Positions 5,756 through 8,581 of a stretch of 8,581 nt of DNA are shown one piece after another. Where the stretch lies: the NCBI GenBank assembly GCA_016926985.1, contig JAFGNO010000045.1, positions 1 to 8,581 of the forward strand. Direction: 5' to 3'. The notes below the pieces were generated by a model that ran no database searches, was not told the DNA's origin, and saw only the letters and a program-made list of their open reading frames with translations. The DNA is from Anaerolineae bacterium. GTDB taxonomy: Bacteria; Chloroflexota; Anaerolineae; Aggregatilineales; UBA3940. Each line of letters starts with the position of its first letter. Positions within the stretch are counted from its first letter, which is position 1. Position numbers and translations under genes: made by a program.

Positions 5756-6898
5756 CTATGGCTGAAAAGCCAGAATCGCGCCGATGACCTCTGACTGTTC
5801 CTCAACGGACAGGCCGTTGTAGAAGGGAAGCCGCACCAGCCGATCCGATACATCTTCTGTTACCGGGCAGTCACCCGGCTTACCGCCGAAGCGGGTACCC
5901 ATGCCCGATAGATGCAGCGGAAGATAATGAAATACCGCTAAAATTCCTCGCTCCCTGAGGTGTGCTATCAGGCCCTGCCGACTTTCCAGCGATGGCAGGA
6001 GCAGGTAGTAGATATGGTAAGCCTGCACACAATGAGCGGGGACAATGGGCTGGCGAACCTGATTGGCCTGTGCCCATCCAGCCAGTTCAGTCTGGTAGCG
6101 GTTCCAGATGGCCGCCCGGCGTCTCTGGATATCCTCCCTGGCCTCCAACTGGGCTAACAGGTAGGCAGCAAGCATATCTGAGGGCAAATAACTCGATCCA
6201 ATATCCACCCAGGTATATTTATCCACCTGGCCCCTGAAGAACCGGCTGCGGTTGGTCCCTTTCTCGCGGATAATTTCTGCTCGTTCGACCAGCGCCGGAT
6301 CGTTGATCAGGAGCGCCCCACCTTCCCCGCAGGTAAAGTTTTTTGTTTCATGGAAGCTCTGAGTAGCCATTGCGCCGAGGGTGCCCAGATACTTTCCCTG
6401 TACCTTTCCCAGAAGGCCGTGGGCATTGTCCTCGATCACGGTGATACCATGCCCATGTGCAGTATCCGTGATTGCCCCCATCTCACAGCCGACACCCGCA
6501 TAATGTACCGGGACAACGACTCTGGTGTGATCGGTGATCAGGGACTCCAGCTGCGTTTCATCCAGGTTCAACGTGTCCGGGCGAATGTCGACAAATACCG
6601 GACACGCCCCCCGCAGCACAAAGGCATTTACCGTTGATACAAATGTAAACGATGGGATGATCACCTCGTCGCCGGGCTGGATTCCGACCAGCAGTGCAGC
6701 CATCTCAAGCGCGTGCGTGCAGGAAGTTGTGAGCAGCACCTTCGGGACGCCCAACTGCTCTTCGAGCAGCTTATGGCAGGCCCTGGTGAACACACCGTCC
6801 CCGGAAACATGTCCGTTCTCAATTGCCTGCCGCATATAGTCAAACTCGCGCCCTGAGAAATATGGTTTATTGAAAGGGATTCGATAGGTTGTTGCCAT
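5756..6898 (-). CDS. wecE: WecE-like dTDP-4-keto-6-deoxyhexose aminotransferase (DegT/DnrJ/EryC1/StrS family)
   Basis: A PLP-dependent sugar aminotransferase of 380 residues, close to the 376 of E. coli WecE (RffA), which turns dTDP-4-keto-6-deoxy-D-glucose plus glutamate into dTDP-4-amino-4,6-dideoxygalactose. Similarity is visible along its length: IPFN-P near the N-terminus, SGDGVFTR (32-39), SCTHALEMAALL (59-70), the IQPGDEVIIPSFTFVST run, VFVDIRPDT (101-109), VPVHYAGV-CEM (129-140), Asp157 in IEDNAHG, Schiff-base Lys186 in SFHETKNFTCGEGG, EIIREKGTNRSRFFRGQVDKY, the WVDIGSSYLPSD block (230-241), and AVFHYLPLH (321-329). The start at 6898 is preferred because the protein then begins like WecE; the ribosome site is weak (GGGG about 12 nt upstream). 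The formyltransferase gene ends 7 nt upstream, so translational coupling is likely. The C4 stereochemistry of the product, Fuc4N or Qui4N type, cannot be proven from sequence. Confidence 0.9.
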   Translation of the reverse strand: MATTYRIPFNKPYFSGREFDYMRQAIENGHVSGDGVFTRACHKLLEEQLGVPKVLLTTSCTHALEMAALLVGIQPGDEVIIPSFTFVSTVNAFVLRGACPVFVDIRPDTLNLDETQLESLITDHTRVVVPVHYAGVGCEMGAITDTAHGHGITVIEDNAHGLLGKVQGKYLGTLGAMATQSFHETKNFTCGEGGALLINDPALVERAEIIREKGTNRSRFFRGQVDKYTWVDIGSSYLPSDMLAAYLLAQLEAREDIQRRRAAIWNRYQTELAGWAQANQVRQPIVPAHCVQAYHIYYLLLPSLESRQGLIAHLRERGILAVFHYLPLHLSGMGTRFGGKPGDCPVTEDVSDRLVRLPFYNGLSVEEQSEVIGAILAFQP

Positions 6899-6905
6899 GT
6901 GTATT

Positions 6906-7832
6906 TCATTGCCCCAGTGTGTCTCGCGTGCTGGACAGGATCGCACTCGCCGCTTCACGCTCGCTGCGTTCAAATTGCGCTTCTTTGACCAAAATCGCGC
7001 CATCCCCGGCCAGGACTACAACCCCATCCGGGAGAACTTCGACAACTCTCCCCGGTATATGCCCTTTGTATTCAGGGTAATCACGCAGCAACTGTGCTTT
7101 CCAGATGATGAGTTTCCTGCCCTTGAACGTGGTATAGGCGCCGGGATAAGGTGTTGTGACTGCACGGATCAGGTTGTAGACCTCCTGCGCTGGCTTCTGC
7201 CAGTTTATCAGGTTGTCGTTGGGCAGCCGGCGGCAGGTATAGGTCGCCCGTGAATGATCCTGTTCGACGCTCACCGTGTTGCCCGACATTAGTGCAGGGA
7301 GATTCCTGGCAAGGATTTCAAGGTAGGCCTGTGTGACTCGCTCAAGGACCGTGGCAATCGTATCATCATCATCTATAGACACGCGCTGTTGATCGACAAC
7401 TGCGCCAGAATCCACGGTGGCAGCTATCTCAAACAGGGTAACACCGGTATGGTCTTCCCCATTGATAATTGCCCAGACGGTGGGGGAAAATCCCCGGTAA
7501 GCGGGCAACAATGAGTCGTGGAATACATAAGCTCCGAGATGCGCCTGGCTGTAGACATTCTCAGGGATGAGGTAGCGCCAGCTCACTGCAAACATCAGGT
7601 CAGCCCGGGTCGTGTTCCAGAACCCATCCCACCCTGTATTGCCCACCTGTCGGGCCTCGTGAAATACTCCGCCCAGGGATTTTGTCAATGAGCGAATATC
7701 GTCCAGGTAAGGAGGCTCGTGCGGCGTCTCACGGAAGCTGAACACAACCAGTTCGGCAGCAGGGGCAAGCTCAGCCATCTTCTCCAGAAACCGGTAACCT
7801 CGCTGCGTGGCACAGAAGAGCACAATCCGCAT
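6906..7832 (-). CDS. ArnA-like sugar-nucleotide N-formyltransferase (catalytic Asn replaced)
   Basis: A 308-residue formyltransferase of the Fmt/ArnA fold, probably moving a formyl group from 10-formyl-THF to the 4-amino group of a sugar nucleotide. The N-terminal Rossmann half includes MRIVLFCATQRGYRFLE, FAVSWRYLIP (81-90), and the signature FHDSLLPAYRGFSP (104-117) with catalytic His105. GEDHTGVTLFE (125-135) follows, then catalytic Asp141 in VDSGAVV. The C-terminal half has RRLPNDNLINWQKP (201-214) and IRAVTTPYPGAY (222-233), close in style to the ArnA formyltransferase end and unlike a tRNA formyltransferase. The usual Asn two residues before the His (NIH or NLH) is Val103, encoded by GTA. 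The start ATG (7830-7832) follows the upstream stop codon after 2 nt, with GGAG 11 nt upstream. Its position beside a WecE-type aminotransferase suggests a dTDP-4-amino-4,6-dideoxyhexose as substrate. The substrate assignment is inference. Confidence 0.85.
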   Translation of the reverse strand: MRIVLFCATQRGYRFLEKMAELAPAAELVVFSFRETPHEPPYLDDIRSLTKSLGGVFHEARQVGNTGWDGFWNTTRADLMFAVSWRYLIPENVYSQAHLGAYVFHDSLLPAYRGFSPTVWAIINGEDHTGVTLFEIAATVDSGAVVDQQRVSIDDDDTIATVLERVTQAYLEILARNLPALMSGNTVSVEQDHSRATYTCRRLPNDNLINWQKPAQEVYNLIRAVTTPYPGAYTTFKGRKLIIWKAQLLRDYPEYKGHIPGRVVEVLPDGVVVLAGDGAILVKEAQFERSEREAASAILSSTRDTLGQ

Positions 7833-7834
7833 GG

Positions 7835-8581
7835 TTACTCATGCTCCGGTGGTGGGTTGATTACCCCATATATGGCATAGGGAGGGCGGTCCATCATCCG
7901 AAAATGCATTCGCGCCAGATATTCGCCGATAATTCCCAGCGAAAACATCTGCACCCCGGAAAAAATGGCGATGATGGATGCCAGAAAGGGCCATCCGGAT
8001 GGCGCAGTGCGGTTGATCAATGTACAAAGCAGGACATAGATGAGCACAACTCCCCCGAAGGCAGTGAAGGCAAACCCGGTATAGCTCGCAATCTGCAGTG
8101 GGATGGTGCTGAACCCGGTCATCATGTTGAAGGCATGGGTAACCAGCTTGCCAAATGTGTAATTGGATTTCCCATGCTGGCGCAGCTCATGCCGGACAGG
8201 GATGGCTGCAAACCGCGAAGTTCCCCAGGTCAGTAACACATCGATCGAGACAAATGGGCCGCGGTAGCCCTCAAAAGCATGGCGGAGACGCGTTGTGAAG
8301 GCCCTGAACGCGCTAACATGCCGGGCGGTTCCTATTCCCATGATATTTCGCAGGACGATCTTTGTGATTTGAGAAGCCAGGTCGCGCCACAGGCCATGCT
8401 GCTCCGCTTCAGGATACCCGTAGACGACGTCATAGCCTTCATCCAGTTTAGCCAGGAGTTTCTTGATCTCAGACGGTGGGTGCTGCAGGTCATCATCCAT
8501 CGTGACCACCGTGTCAAATGAGGCCATGCGTATGCCGCACAGGAGGGCATTATGCTGCCCGTAATTACGCATGAGGGCGAC
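7835..8581 (-). CDS. ArnC-like polyprenyl-phosphate glycosyltransferase (5' end outside window)
   Basis: The last 248 residues of a GT2 glycosyltransferase; the frame is open to the window edge and enters with VALMRNYGQHNALLCGI, a mid-protein motif of the ArnC/DPM1 group, so roughly the first 70-90 residues are missing. Visible features: the metal-binding Asp-Asp-Asp-Leu-Gln-His-Pro-Pro block (29-36 of the fragment), HVSAFRAF (88-95), the HGKSNYTFGKL acceptor-side motif (136-146), and two C-terminal membrane helices (about 161-189 and 197-219) joined by a short polar turn, followed by GEYLARM and a short cytoplasmic tail. The family adds a sugar from a nucleotide donor to undecaprenyl phosphate at the inner face of the membrane. 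It is followed after 2 nt by the formyltransferase, so the likely donor is the formylated amino sugar, as ArnC uses UDP-Ara4FN. The acceptor and exact sugar are inference. Confidence 0.87.
   Translation of the reverse strand, partial: VALMRNYGQHNALLCGIRMASFDTVVTMDDDLQHPPSEIKKLLAKLDEGYDVVYGYPEAEQHGLWRDLASQITKIVLRNIMGIGTARHVSAFRAFTTRLRHAFEGYRGPFVSIDVLLTWGTSRFAAIPVRHELRQHGKSNYTFGKLVTHAFNMMTGFSTIPLQIASYTGFAFTAFGGVVLIYVLLCTLINRTAPSGWPFLASIIAIFSGVQMFSLGIIGEYLARMHFRMMDRPPYAIYGVINPPPEHE

Noticed and set aside
6534..7253. Plus-strand open frames opposite the aminotransferase and formyltransferase
   Set aside because: They are antisense shadows of two strongly supported genes, with no family resemblance and no ribosome sites.
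1..8581. CRISPR arrays, insertion sequences, tRNA or prophage signals
   Set aside because: I looked through both strands and found no regularly spaced repeats, transposase-like frames, terminal inverted repeats or cloverleaf sequences.

Overview
The window is about 55% GC and fully bacterial in style: close-packed genes, short intergenic gaps and Shine-Dalgarno sites. It holds seven genes; the two at the edges are cut by the window. The lipoprotein class B penicillin-binding protein implies a peptidoglycan-containing cell. That gene, the chelatase/VWA protein and a divergent SHMT next to PadR and sugar-nucleotide genes would fit a Chloroflexota (Anaerolineae-like) bacterium. This assignment is an inference from protein flavour and is only moderately to weakly supported.

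Left part (1-4168): the C-terminal end of a magnesium/cobalt-chelatase-type VWA subunit (+) runs stop-to-stop into a penicillin-binding transpeptidase (-) with an N-terminal NTF2/MecA_N-like domain and a lipobox. A 251-bp divergent intergenic region (2616-2866) carries a good minus-strand promoter and a small leader hairpin. It separates the transpeptidase gene from glyA (+), a serine hydroxymethyltransferase with several unusual substitutions in otherwise conserved motifs.

Middle (4173-5757): a PadR-family repressor gene (-) converges on glyA with a 4-nt gap and diverges from a soluble GT2 glycosyltransferase (+). The 145-bp region between padR and the GT2 gene is compact: a candidate PadR operator lies over the padR -10 box, and there is a separate good promoter for the glycosyltransferase. 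The glycosyltransferase stop codon lies inside a long, near-perfect hairpin that probably ends transcription from both sides.

Right part (5756-8581, all minus strand): a tightly packed three-gene unit, read in the order ArnC-like polyprenyl-phosphate glycosyltransferase (5' end outside the window), ArnA-like formyltransferase, and WecE-like dTDP-4-keto-6-deoxyhexose aminotransferase. The gaps are 2 and 7 nt. Together they look like a pathway that aminates a 4-keto-6-deoxy sugar nucleotide, N-formylates it and loads it onto undecaprenyl phosphate, parallel to the Arn (lipid A aminoarabinose) route but built on a WecE-type sugar. The formyltransferase lacks the usual catalytic Asn of the N-H-D triad, which is the most interesting single residue in the window.

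I saw no tRNA or rRNA, CRISPR array, insertion sequence or prophage gene.
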